From: an uncultured Flavobacteriaceae bacterium
GTDB taxonomy: Bacteria > Bacteroidota > Bacteroidia > Flavobacteriales > Flavobacteriaceae
Length of the DNA: 64,000 bases
Reading direction: 5' to 3'
NCBI GenBank assembly: GCA_947494565.1
Contig: CANLVG010000004.1
Coordinates: forward strand, 248,001 to 312,000
The notes beneath the pieces were generated by a model that saw only the letters and a list, made by a program, of their open reading frames with translations, made no database searches and was not told the origin of the DNA. Of this stretch, positions 1 to 7,503 are shown piece after piece (within the stretch, counting starts at the first letter, position 1; every line of letters starts with the position of its first letter). A program made the translations under genes and the position numbers.

Positions 1-2
1 TC

Positions 3-488
3 TGCTTATTTTTATGGGTTGTACAAGGGTATTCCCAAACTCCGGATCATGACCCGAACCGAGTATATGAAGCTTTCGCCTTGGCGTATCTTGATATGAA
101 TGCAAGTAATATTGATCAACTGTATGTCGAAGATGCCGTACTTTTAAATCTGTATGATTCGTCCAATCCAAGTTCCATCAGTGGGAATAAGGAGATTGCG
201 AACTACTTTTCCGAGATGTTCGCGCGATTTGGAAAAACCGGACAAAAACTGGAACTTACTTTTAAAATCATCGACAGAAAGAAAATAGAGGATACCATTC
301 TTGATAACGGTTTTTATGCCTTGACCATTCATGGTGATGACCAGGCAAAAAGAGTGTCCTACGGCAAACTGTCGACCATTTTAAAATTGGAGCAGGAGGG
401 TTGGAAATTCATGATCGATGCCAACAGCAATACGGATGAAAGCGAGTATCATAATGCCGAGGGCAATGAAATACGCCGACCGCATTGA
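3..488 (+). CDS. SnoaL-like (NTF2 fold) secreted protein, 5' end missing
   Basis: The reading frame is open from the first bases of the window, so the true start lies upstream. The visible N-terminal part (CLFLWVVQGYSQTPDHDP) looks like the end of a signal peptide with a cleavage region around GYSQ. The rest fits the NTF2-like/SnoaL/DUF4440 fold: an AYLDMNASNIDQLY helix, a VEDAVLLNLYD strand, a GNKEIANYFSEMF helix, then three beta strands ending in GWKFMIDANSN. Such proteins are small alpha+beta barrels that bind ligands or act as isomerase-like enzymes, and the substrate cannot be read from sequence. It ends 42 bases before the TRAP genes on the same strand and may be co-transcribed. The TTG at 81 is internal and is not taken as the start. 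Confidence 0.7.
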   Translation, partial: CLFLWVVQGYSQTPDHDPNRVYEAFALAYLDMNASNIDQLYVEDAVLLNLYDSSNPSSISGNKEIANYFSEMFARFGKTGQKLELTFKIIDRKKIEDTILDNGFYALTIHGDDQAKRVSYGKLSTILKLEQEGWKFMIDANSNTDESEYHNAEGNEIRRPH

Positions 489-530
489 ACACGAAGAGAT
501 GCCTAAAAACCCCTAGAGCGTAGTTTTTCT

Positions 531-1523
531 ATGAAATATGTGATACTTCTTATGGCCTTCTTGTTGCTTGTGAACTGCAAGTCAACCGAACGCGAACCGG
601 AATTCCTGTTTCGGACGGCGATTATCGTGAAGGAGGACCATACCTGGTACAAGGCGTTCGATTACTTCAAGCAACTCTTGGAGGAACGCTCCGAAGGCCG
701 AATCAAAGTACTCTTGTACCCCTCGGAACAACTGGCCAAAGAAATCGAGGCCATTCGTTTGATACAGGCCGAAGTAATCGATATCACCACAACGGGCTCG
801 ACCTTGACCAACTGGTTTGAGGTCGCGACTTTTTGTGAGTTGCCTTATTTGATGAAAGACTCTACCGATATGAATCTTTATATCAACGGGAGGGTCGGAA
901 AATTGATGGAGACCGAGATGATTGAAAAGGCCGGAGTACGGGCCCTTTGCCATTTTGAACGCGGCCCCAGACATTTGACTTCAAATCGTCCGATTCGGCA
1001 TCCTGATGATTTAAACGGTCTCATACTGCGGGTGCCCAACGTTCCTTCGTTCGTAACCACATGGAGCGCCCTAGGGGCAAAACCGACACCAATGGCATTT
1101 TCCGAAGTTTTTACATCGCTGCAGCAGGGCACGATACAGGGACAGGAAAATCCGTTTGCCATGATCAACAATGGGGGGTTTGCCGAGGTTCAGAAGTATG
1201 TGAATCTTACCGGACACGTCATAAGTTGGGTCTACGCCGTAATTGGCGAAAAACAGTTCCAGAAGTTACCACCAGATCTTCAGGAAATGGTGGTGCAGGC
1301 CGGGAAAGAAATGCAAAAATATGAGCATGACCTTTTTTTGGAAAACGAAAAAAATATCCAGAAGGTACTAAAGGATAAGGGGATGGAATTAATCGAAGTA
1401 GATACTGAAGCATTTGCTAAAAAGTGTGAAAAGGCCATATATGATAGTCTATCCCCTGAAATGCAGGAAATCTATCACGAATTGAAACGCGAACAAGAAG
1501 CTCATGCGAAAAGGAATAGGTAA
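531..1523 (+). CDS. TRAP transporter substrate-binding lipoprotein (DctP family)
   Basis: This is the solute-binding protein of a tripartite ATP-independent periplasmic transporter. The 330-residue length is usual for DctP. The N-terminus is a lipoprotein signal with lipobox LVNC (Cys16), so the protein should be anchored rather than free in the periplasm. Family features include the FDYFKQLLEERSEGRIKVLLYPSEQL-type opening (only partly quoted here), a hydrophobic segment with PYLM, and RVPNVPSFVTTWSALGAKP, where the arginine normally holds the carboxylate of an organic acid ligand. The next gene starts inside its last 20 bases, so binding protein, small and large permease form one operon. The ligand is unknown: in the family it may be a C4-dicarboxylate, a sugar acid such as a uronate, or sialic acid. 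The sugar genes downstream make a sugar acid plausible, but this is inference. Confidence 0.93.
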   Translation: MKYVILLMAFLLLVNCKSTEREPEFLFRTAIIVKEDHTWYKAFDYFKQLLEERSEGRIKVLLYPSEQLAKEIEAIRLIQAEVIDITTTGSTLTNWFEVATFCELPYLMKDSTDMNLYINGRVGKLMETEMIEKAGVRALCHFERGPRHLTSNRPIRHPDDLNGLILRVPNVPSFVTTWSALGAKPTPMAFSEVFTSLQQGTIQGQENPFAMINNGGFAEVQKYVNLTGHVISWVYAVIGEKQFQKLPPDLQEMVVQAGKEMQKYEHDLFLENEKNIQKVLKDKGMELIEVDTEAFAKKCEKAIYDSLSPEMQEIYHELKREQEAHAKRNR

Positions 1524-1965
1524 ACTACTTAAGATCGGCACTTTGATAAGTACATGGGGCCTGATTGCCATGGTCTTACTCCAGATTATTTGTCGTTTTT
1601 CATGGTTCGATACTCCCTCTTGGACCGAAGAGGCATCGCGAATTCTATTTATCTATGCGATTGCATTCGCCTCGGGTCTTGCTTTGAAATCCAACTACTA
1701 TGTGCATTTAGATGCTTTTTACAATAGGTTCGACCCGAAACTGAAAGTATTTTTAGATAAGTCCATACCCATTGTCATATTTATATTGTTCGCTGTTTTT
1801 GCCTTTTACTCCATTCAATTCATACGATTGGGAATGATTGAAAAATCGCCGAGTATGGGATTTAATATGGGTATTTCGTTCTGCAGCATGTTCATTATCG
1901 GGGCTGCCCTATGTTATTATGCTTGGCATAAAATAGTGCGCGTATTTAAAAGAAAAGACCCATGA
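1504..1965 (+). CDS. TRAP transporter small permease (DctQ family)
   Basis: The four-helix small membrane subunit of the TRAP transporter. At 153 residues it has the usual DctQ length, with hydrophobic segments near residues 11-30, 48-65, 84-108 and 122-142. The DctQ signature is visible as PSWTEEASRILFIYAIAFAS after the first helix, where the WxEE motif is typical. The ATG start overlaps the end of the binding-protein gene by 20 bases, and the stop overlaps the large permease start by four bases (ATGA), which indicates translational coupling. It forms a complex with the large permease and scaffolds it for delivery of ligand by the binding protein. The separate Q and M subunits place this in the three-gene rather than the fused class. 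Confidence 0.92.
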   Translation: MRKGIGKLLKIGTLISTWGLIAMVLLQIICRFSWFDTPSWTEEASRILFIYAIAFASGLALKSNYYVHLDAFYNRFDPKLKVFLDKSIPIVIFILFAVFAFYSIQFIRLGMIEKSPSMGFNMGISFCSMFIIGAALCYYAWHKIVRVFKRKDP

Positions 1966-3236
1966 TTTGGATACTGGTCATTGTATTTGTAGTTGCACTT
2001 GTGCTTCGCTACCCCATCGCTTTTGCCTTGGGTCTGGCCTGTTTGGTCTATTTGATCGGTGCGGATATCCCCTTGATTTTAATGCCCATGAAAATGTACT
2101 CGGGCATTGATGTTTTCGTGTTGCTTAGTATTCCCGGCTTTATCATCGCTGGAAATTTGATGAACCAAGGTGGACTTACGGAAAAGATCATTAGCTTTTG
2201 CAATCATCTGTTAGGTCATATTCGAGGCGGACTCGCATTAGTGAACGTAGGGGCCTCAATGCTTTTTGCGGGAATTTCAGGTACGGCGATTTCCGATACG
2301 GCCAGTATGGGTTCGGTCATGATACCGGCTATGAAAAAGGAAGGATATGATGCTGATTTCTCATGTGCCATAACCGCCGCTTCCTCTACCGTAGGACCTA
2401 TTATTCCCCCTAGTGTGCCCATGATTATTGCAGCGACCCTAAGTGGCCTGTCGGTCGGCAAACTGTTTTTGGCAGGCGCCATTCCGGGCTTGCTTCTGGG
2501 TGTTGGTTTGATGTTGGTCGCATATGTTATCGCGAGAAAGAAAAACTATCCGAAACATCCGAAAAGCACTTTTGGTCAAGTTGCGAGAGGTTTTGTGGAC
2601 ACCTTTTGGTCGCTGTTGATGACCTTTATCATTCTTTTCGGAATTATTGGTGGAATTTTCACACCGACCGAAGCTTCTATCGTTGCCGTATTGTATGCAC
2701 TGGTCGTAGGTCGCTTCGTTTACGGGAAATTGAATTTTAAAAACGTACAGGTGGTCATTCTCGATTCCATGAAGACCTCCGCCTCATTGATGATTTTGGT
2801 AGGATTTGCAAATTTGTTCGGTTATATCTTAATTACGGAACACATCCCGCAGACGATTTCCAGTGAAATATTGGGTTTTAGTTCGAACAAATATGTGGTT
2901 TTGCTTCTAATCAATCTTTTGCTCATCGCCGTCGGAACTTTTATGGAAACCATAGCCGCGCTGCTAATTTTGTTCCCTATTCTCTTGAAAGTGGCCTTGG
3001 CGGTCGATGTAGACCCTATTCATTTCGCCGTAATCGCGGTGTTGAATTTAATCATCGGTTTGACCACGCCACCCGTAGGCGTTTGTCTGTTCGTGGCTTC
3101 CAGCATTGGAAAGGTCTCCATCGGAAAGGTCAGCAAAGCGGGCTTTCCTTTTTTATTGGTCAGTTTGATCGTATTGATTTTGGTAACCCTGATTCCTGAA
3201 ATTTCTTTATGGCTACCTGGCCTATTCAATGATTAA
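1962..3236 (+). CDS. TRAP transporter large permease (DctM family)
   Basis: The ion-coupled transport subunit of the TRAP system, which uses a Na+ gradient to drive uptake. It has 424 residues, close to the family norm of 425-440, with about 11-12 hydrophobic segments. Recognisable DctM elements are SIPGFIIAGNLMNQGGL near residue 50, GISGTAISDTASMGSVMIPAM near 103-123 (shown in part, rich in Gly, Ser and Thr as expected for the ion site), SSTVGPIIPPSVPMIIA around 143, and a C-terminal repeat with GLTTPPVGVCLFVASSI. The Gly-Leu-Thr-Thr-Pro-Pro-Val-Gly motif is highly conserved in the family. It is translationally coupled to the small permease by an ATGA overlap. No odd feature was seen. Confidence 0.95.
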   Translation: MIWILVIVFVVALVLRYPIAFALGLACLVYLIGADIPLILMPMKMYSGIDVFVLLSIPGFIIAGNLMNQGGLTEKIISFCNHLLGHIRGGLALVNVGASMLFAGISGTAISDTASMGSVMIPAMKKEGYDADFSCAITAASSTVGPIIPPSVPMIIAATLSGLSVGKLFLAGAIPGLLLGVGLMLVAYVIARKKNYPKHPKSTFGQVARGFVDTFWSLLMTFIILFGIIGGIFTPTEASIVAVLYALVVGRFVYGKLNFKNVQVVILDSMKTSASLMILVGFANLFGYILITEHIPQTISSEILGFSSNKYVVLLLINLLLIAVGTFMETIAALLILFPILLKVALAVDVDPIHFAVIAVLNLIIGLTTPPVGVCLFVASSIGKVSIGKVSKAGFPFLLVSLIVLILVTLIPEISLWLPGLFND

Positions 3237-3248
3237 GTGTAAAAGAGC

Positions 3249-3611
3249 ATGCCTGCTGACAGTACCTTCTATTTCGACAAGCCGGAACCTCAAAAAGGGT
3301 GCTTGCTGGCGATGCGCGATATAGTTCTCGGAATGGATGTGAATATTTCTGAAACCACAAAATATGGGATGCCCTGTTTTTGTTACAAGGAAAAAATGTT
3401 TTGCTATCTATGGATGGATAAAAAGACTTTGGAGCCCTATTTTTTGATGGTAGAAGGAAAACACTTGAGCCACCCGAACCTTGAAGCCGGAAATCGCTCA
3501 CGGATGAAAATATTTAGGGTGGACCCGAATGCGGATTTACCGATAACGGATATCGATACACTCATGAACAAAGCTTTGGATCTGTACAGAAACGGAACGA
3601 TCAACTTATAA
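3249..3611 (+). CDS. DUF1801 family protein
   Basis: A 120-residue protein of the DUF1801/YdhG-like family, which shares a fold with the iron-chaperone-like YdhG proteins. Family features are a first helix ending in LLAMRDIVLGM, then ISETTKYGMPCFCYKEKMFCYLW, where TxKYGMPxF is the family signature, a substrate-binding-like strand PYFLMVEGKHLSHP, and a C-terminal helix DIDTLMNKALDLYRNG. The molecular role is not established. It starts 12 bases after the TRAP large permease and ends 10 bases before the esterase gene, so it probably rides in the same transcript. Nothing links it functionally to transport. No signal peptide is seen, so it should be cytoplasmic. Confidence 0.8.
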   Translation: MPADSTFYFDKPEPQKGCLLAMRDIVLGMDVNISETTKYGMPCFCYKEKMFCYLWMDKKTLEPYFLMVEGKHLSHPNLEAGNRSRMKIFRVDPNADLPITDIDTLMNKALDLYRNGTINL

Positions 3612-3621
3612 GGAAGAACAG

Positions 3622-4449
3622 ATGGTAAGAAAGAACACTTTTGTTTTAATATTCCTTTGGGCGGCTCATATGGTGGTTTCACAAGAAATCGCATATGAAC
3701 TCAAAGTAGCTATTTCATATTACGACAGTACTTCCCAAAGTATGGATGCGTACCTCAAGGAACGCTGCAAACTGGACGTCTATTTTCCGAAAGACACGAC
3801 AAATGTGGCTACCATCGTATGGTTTCATGGCGGGGGATTGGAATTTGGCGAAAAACACATTCCTGAGGGCCTGTTGGAAAAGGGAGTTGCTGTAGTAACC
3901 GTAAATTACCGTTTGCATCCAAAAGTGAAACATCCTGTTTATATCGAAGACGCTGCCGCTGCCGTAGCATGGACCTTCAAGAACATTGAAAAGTACAACG
4001 GAGACCCAAAAAAGATTTTCGTCACAGGCCATTCTGCCGGAGGGTATCTGGCCAGTATGGTGGGGCTTGATAAAAGTTACCTGCAAAAACACGACCTCAG
4101 TGCGGATTCTCTAGCGGGCCTGATTCCCTTTAGCGGCCATACCATAACCCATTTTACGATTCGCAAGGAAATGGGCATTGCCGGCACACAGCCTATCATT
4201 GACAACTATGCACCACTATTTCATGTGCGTAATGATGCACCGCCTATGCTTCTGATTACCGGCAATCGTGAAAAGGAGCTTTTGGGGAGGTATGAAGAGG
4301 TGGCCTATTTTTATCGAATGATGAAGGTGATTGGACACCCAGATGTCGAATTAATGGAATTGGATGGGTATGGGCATAATATGGTGTATCCGGCGATACC
4401 TCTTTTATTGAATTTCGTTCATCAAAAAACAGGTGTACGTCCCAAATAA
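3622..4449 (+). CDS. Secreted alpha/beta hydrolase (HSL-type esterase/acetylesterase)
   Basis: A serine esterase with an N-terminal signal peptide (MVRKNTFVLIFLWAAHMVVS, cleavage near SQE). The oxyanion-hole motif HGGG lies near residues 68-71, the nucleophile elbow GHSAGG near 135-140, and the late acid and histidine fit D in APPMLLITGN... and H in DGYGHNMVYPAIP. The HGGG plus GxSAG pattern places it in the hormone-sensitive-lipase/carboxylesterase class, which removes acetyl or other acyl esters from carbohydrates or small molecules. It is the last gene of the TRAP run (10-base gap) and sits just upstream of the polysaccharide locus, so a role as carbohydrate esterase is plausible but not proven. 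Length 275 is normal for the class. Confidence 0.82.
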   Translation: MVRKNTFVLIFLWAAHMVVSQEIAYELKVAISYYDSTSQSMDAYLKERCKLDVYFPKDTTNVATIVWFHGGGLEFGEKHIPEGLLEKGVAVVTVNYRLHPKVKHPVYIEDAAAAVAWTFKNIEKYNGDPKKIFVTGHSAGGYLASMVGLDKSYLQKHDLSADSLAGLIPFSGHTITHFTIRKEMGIAGTQPIIDNYAPLFHVRNDAPPMLLITGNREKELLGRYEEVAYFYRMMKVIGHPDVELMELDGYGHNMVYPAIPLLLNFVHQKTGVRPK

Positions 4450-4451
4450 TT

Positions 4452-4470
4452 CTACATCTTAGCTACGTCA
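4452..4470 (+). promoter_or_regulatory. Candidate operator: two direct repeats CTAC[AG]TC with 11-bp period
   Basis: CTACATC at 4452-4458 and CTACGTCA at 4463-4470 are spaced exactly 11 bp, one helical turn apart, 65 bp before the start of the Y_Y_Y regulator gene. The same paired element (ACTACGTCA and ACTACATCA, also 11 bp apart) occurs before susC at 7315-7334. Sharing between the two promoters suggests binding by the regulator encoded at 4536-7295 and autoregulation. The repeat is seen directly and the binding is inference. Confidence 0.45.
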
Positions 4471-4535
4471 ATGAGGTACGAGATAGACACTATTTCCTAA
4501 TAAAATCATATATTCATTTTAGATATAGTCTGTGA

Positions 4536-7295
4536 ATGGGCATACAAAACGCTCCGAGATATATATGGGTTTTCTTCCTCTTACCTATTTTGGTTATGGG
4601 TCAGAATCTGATGCCGCCAATCCAAAATTATCGCCTGTTCGAATACAAAGCGGATAGTAAGAATTGGGGACTGTCGGTAAGTGAAGACGGAGAGCTATTT
4701 GTAGCGAATAATCAAGGTTTATTGCACTTTAACGGTGAAGAATGGACGCTGCACAAACTGCCCCATGAAACTACCATACGTTCCGTATCATATACGGGCG
4801 GAAAAATATTCACAGGCTCCTATGAGGAGTTCGGGTATTGGCAAAAAAGCAACTATGGAGAGCTGGAGTATACGTCTTTGACACACCTGATCAAAAACCA
4901 CGAGTTCACCAATGAGGAATTTTGGCAGATACTGCCATACAAAAATGGACTACTCTTTCGATCTTTTTCTACGATTTATCACTACCAAGATGGAAAAATC
5001 GATGTCATCGATGTGGAAATCGTCGTCTCTAAGATCGCCCTATTTCAGAAGGAAATCGTAGTGGCCGGAGGGGAAGGTGAACTCTATCGTTTAGATAATG
5101 GAAAGTTGACGCCTTTTGTAGATGACACGATACTCGAGGGGAAAACGATCATCGATATGGTGGAGACCGATAAAGGCTTATTGGTCGGCACTAAGCTTGA
5201 TGGCTGTTATATGCTTCAAGATGGATCACTTTCGTCTTGGAATGATGCTATAAATGCTGAGCTAAAGATGCAACAGCTCAATAGGATTTTACTGATTGAC
5301 TCCGGTACTTTGGCCTTTGGTACCATCAAGAACGGTATTTATCTATACGATGTGTCTCGAGGGCTTTGGGATATATTGAATAGGGAAAATGGACTGCAGA
5401 ACAATACGGTGCTCTCGATGCTACAATTCAATGATCAACTTTGGGCCGGACTTGACAATGGCATCGATAGAATTCAATTGAATAATCCTATTACCTACTA
5501 TACCGAAAAATCGGGAACATTGGGCACGGTATATGACATTGCCCGTCATGATGATTTACTTTACTTGGGTAGTAATACCGGCATTTATTATTTTCAGAAG
5601 AATCAACTCCAATTCGTAAACGGAACCCAAGGGCATGTATGGGATCTTGAAGTCATTGAGGGTGACCTTTTCGGAGGACATAATACGGGTACTTTTAGAC
5701 TTGTCGATGGTAAAATAGCAGACTTTTTTGATTATTCAGGAGGCTATCAAATAACCAAAGTGCCGAACCAACAGCAGACCTATTTGCAAGGAACGTATAA
5801 CGGTTTTGTGAAATTTGTCAAGCAAGAATCCGGTGTATGGACTACCCAAAAAATGGCCGGGATGGATCACCCTGTCGAACAGTTTTGTTTTGAGAATGAA
5901 ACTACCGTTTGGGCCGCCCATCCGTATAAGGGTTTTTATCGAATTAAGATCGATCAGGAGTATGAGCAAATAGTGGAATTTCGAGAGTATACTACCGATT
6001 CTATTCCCGACAATTATAATATCGAGCTTTTTAATATCAAAAATCAAATCGTATTTAGAAATGAGGGGCACTGGTACAAGTATGATCCTATTTTAGACAG
6101 AATCATTGGTTTTGAAGAGTTCGAGGCGTATACCAACAAAAAACTCCTCTATCATGATGAAAGACATTTCTGGTTTTTGGACAGGGAATCTAAGGAGATG
6201 GCGTTTACCGATTTCAAGGGAAAAGATTTGATTATTGAAGAACCCCAATTGACCCGAAGACAGGTTCCAGAGGCCGAGAACATTATTAAACACAGTGATT
6301 CGGCCTACTATTATACATTGGGTGATGGACTCGCCAAAATTGATCTTGCAGCATTGCAATTTCATGTGGAACGTTTGAATTTGTCAACACCGAAGCTTGG
6401 TTCCTTCATTGCCGGTGGTGAAAAGAAAAATATTGACAATACCCCAATAAATCTGACATTCCAAGAGGCTAAAAAAATCGAGATAAAGGTTGCCACGCCA
6501 GAGGAGGTCGACCCGAAATACCATTATGAACTAAAATCCAACGAAACGCAATCGGGTTTCAGCGATCATGGAACCTTGAACTTTCAGAATCTGGCCTATG
6601 GGGAGTACTTGCTCGCTATTGCTACGGTCGGTATCGATAACCAAAAATCCGAACCTCTCGAGGTTGCTTTTACAATTGCGCCTCCTTGGTACCTTTCGAA
6701 AATGAGCATACTTGCGTATCTCTTGGCAATTGTTGCACTGGGTTACCTCATACGGGTGTATCATAGACAAAAGTTAGATAGAAAGCAGAGAGAGTTAAAA
6801 GATGAGCTGGTACGCGAGCAAGAAGATAAATTGGCCATACTCGAAAAGGAAAAATTGGCGAAGGAAATCAAACTCAAACAAAATGAATTGACCATCAGTA
6901 CCATGAACGTTGCCGAGAAAAATGAGTTGCTTTTAGAATTGAAGAATATGCTCGTAATGGGCAAAGATCAGTTTAGCGATAAGCGACGTTACCGTGCGTT
7001 CATGAAAAAATTGGATAATTCAATTCACGGAGAGGGTGATTGGAAGCGATTTGAATACAACTTCAACGAACTTCACGAGGATTTCTTCGAAAAACTCCTG
7101 AAACGATACCCAAAACTAACACCCAAGGACCTCAAGCTATGCGCCTATCTTAAAATGAATCTATCCACAAAGGAAATTGCACCGTTAATGGCTATCTCGG
7201 TAAGAGGGGTAGAGATCCATAGATATCGATTGAGAAAAAAGCTGCAAATCGAGAGTTCTGAGAATATCTCCAACTTCTTGATAACCTACAAATAG
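4536..7295 (+). CDS. Periplasm-sensing Y_Y_Y propeller regulator with cytoplasmic LuxR-type HTH
   Basis: A 919-residue membrane transcription regulator of the two-component-propeller type without a kinase. Order of parts: signal peptide (to about residue 22, VMGQ), a propeller of short repeats spanning about 25-640 (for example GLSVSEDGELFVANNQGLLH, LWAGLDNGIDRIQ), a Y_Y_Y domain at about 650-715, one membrane helix at about 722-741 (SILAYLLAIVALGYLIRVY), a charged coiled coil at about 745-800 (KLDRKQRELKDELVREQEDK), and a C-terminal helix-turn-helix at about 858-901 (TPKDLKLCAYLKMNLSTKEI) of the GerE/LuxR-like kind. Family members sense oligosaccharide in the periplasm and switch on an adjacent susCD locus. 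It directly precedes susC in the same direction, which supports control of the downstream locus. The ligand is unknown. Confidence 0.88.
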   Translation: MGIQNAPRYIWVFFLLPILVMGQNLMPPIQNYRLFEYKADSKNWGLSVSEDGELFVANNQGLLHFNGEEWTLHKLPHETTIRSVSYTGGKIFTGSYEEFGYWQKSNYGELEYTSLTHLIKNHEFTNEEFWQILPYKNGLLFRSFSTIYHYQDGKIDVIDVEIVVSKIALFQKEIVVAGGEGELYRLDNGKLTPFVDDTILEGKTIIDMVETDKGLLVGTKLDGCYMLQDGSLSSWNDAINAELKMQQLNRILLIDSGTLAFGTIKNGIYLYDVSRGLWDILNRENGLQNNTVLSMLQFNDQLWAGLDNGIDRIQLNNPITYYTEKSGTLGTVYDIARHDDLLYLGSNTGIYYFQKNQLQFVNGTQGHVWDLEVIEGDLFGGHNTGTFRLVDGKIADFFDYSGGYQITKVPNQQQTYLQGTYNGFVKFVKQESGVWTTQKMAGMDHPVEQFCFENETTVWAAHPYKGFYRIKIDQEYEQIVEFREYTTDSIPDNYNIELFNIKNQIVFRNEGHWYKYDPILDRIIGFEEFEAYTNKKLLYHDERHFWFLDRESKEMAFTDFKGKDLIIEEPQLTRRQVPEAENIIKHSDSAYYYTLGDGLAKIDLAALQFHVERLNLSTPKLGSFIAGGEKKNIDNTPINLTFQEAKKIEIKVATPEEVDPKYHYELKSNETQSGFSDHGTLNFQNLAYGEYLLAIATVGIDNQKSEPLEVAFTIAPPWYLSKMSILAYLLAIVALGYLIRVYHRQKLDRKQRELKDELVREQEDKLAILEKEKLAKEIKLKQNELTISTMNVAEKNELLLELKNMLVMGKDQFSDKRRYRAFMKKLDNSIHGEGDWKRFEYNFNELHEDFFEKLLKRYPKLTPKDLKLCAYLKMNLSTKEIAPLMAISVRGVEIHRYRLRKKLQIESSENISNFLITYK

Positions 7296-7314
7296 GGGTT
7301 TTCAACATTTCAAG

Positions 7315-7334
7315 ACTACGTCATTACTACATCA
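7315..7334 (+). promoter_or_regulatory. Candidate operator upstream of susC: ACTAC[GA]TCA direct repeat, 11-bp period
   Basis: ACTACGTCA at 7315-7323 is followed by ACTACATCA at 7326-7334. Eight of nine bases agree and the period is 11 bp, so both units face the same side of the helix. It lies in the 208-bp leader between the regulator gene and susC, about 170 bp before the susC start. The related pair at 4452-4470 upstream of the regulator makes a shared operator likely. A weak -7-like TAATTTAG is at 7467-7474, with no clear -33 element. Confidence 0.5.
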
Positions 7335-7503
7335 GAATGTTAAAAGTCAGCGGCTCTTCAGCTTTTGTACTACTGCAAATCCTGTGAATTCAGGCAATTG
7401 CAATGCCTTTCCCCTTGATGTATCCGTAATGTATTGCTTCATCAATAGGTCAGCAGGGCTTAATGCTAATTTAGCAACAGAACAATCAAACTATTGAAGA
7501 ATT

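Noticed and set aside
7392-7408. Imperfect palindrome AGGCA-ATTGCAA-TGCCT in the susC leader
   Set aside because: The stem is only five pairs, there is no second copy, and it does not lie at a promoter element. The direct repeats at 7315-7334 are a better operator candidate.
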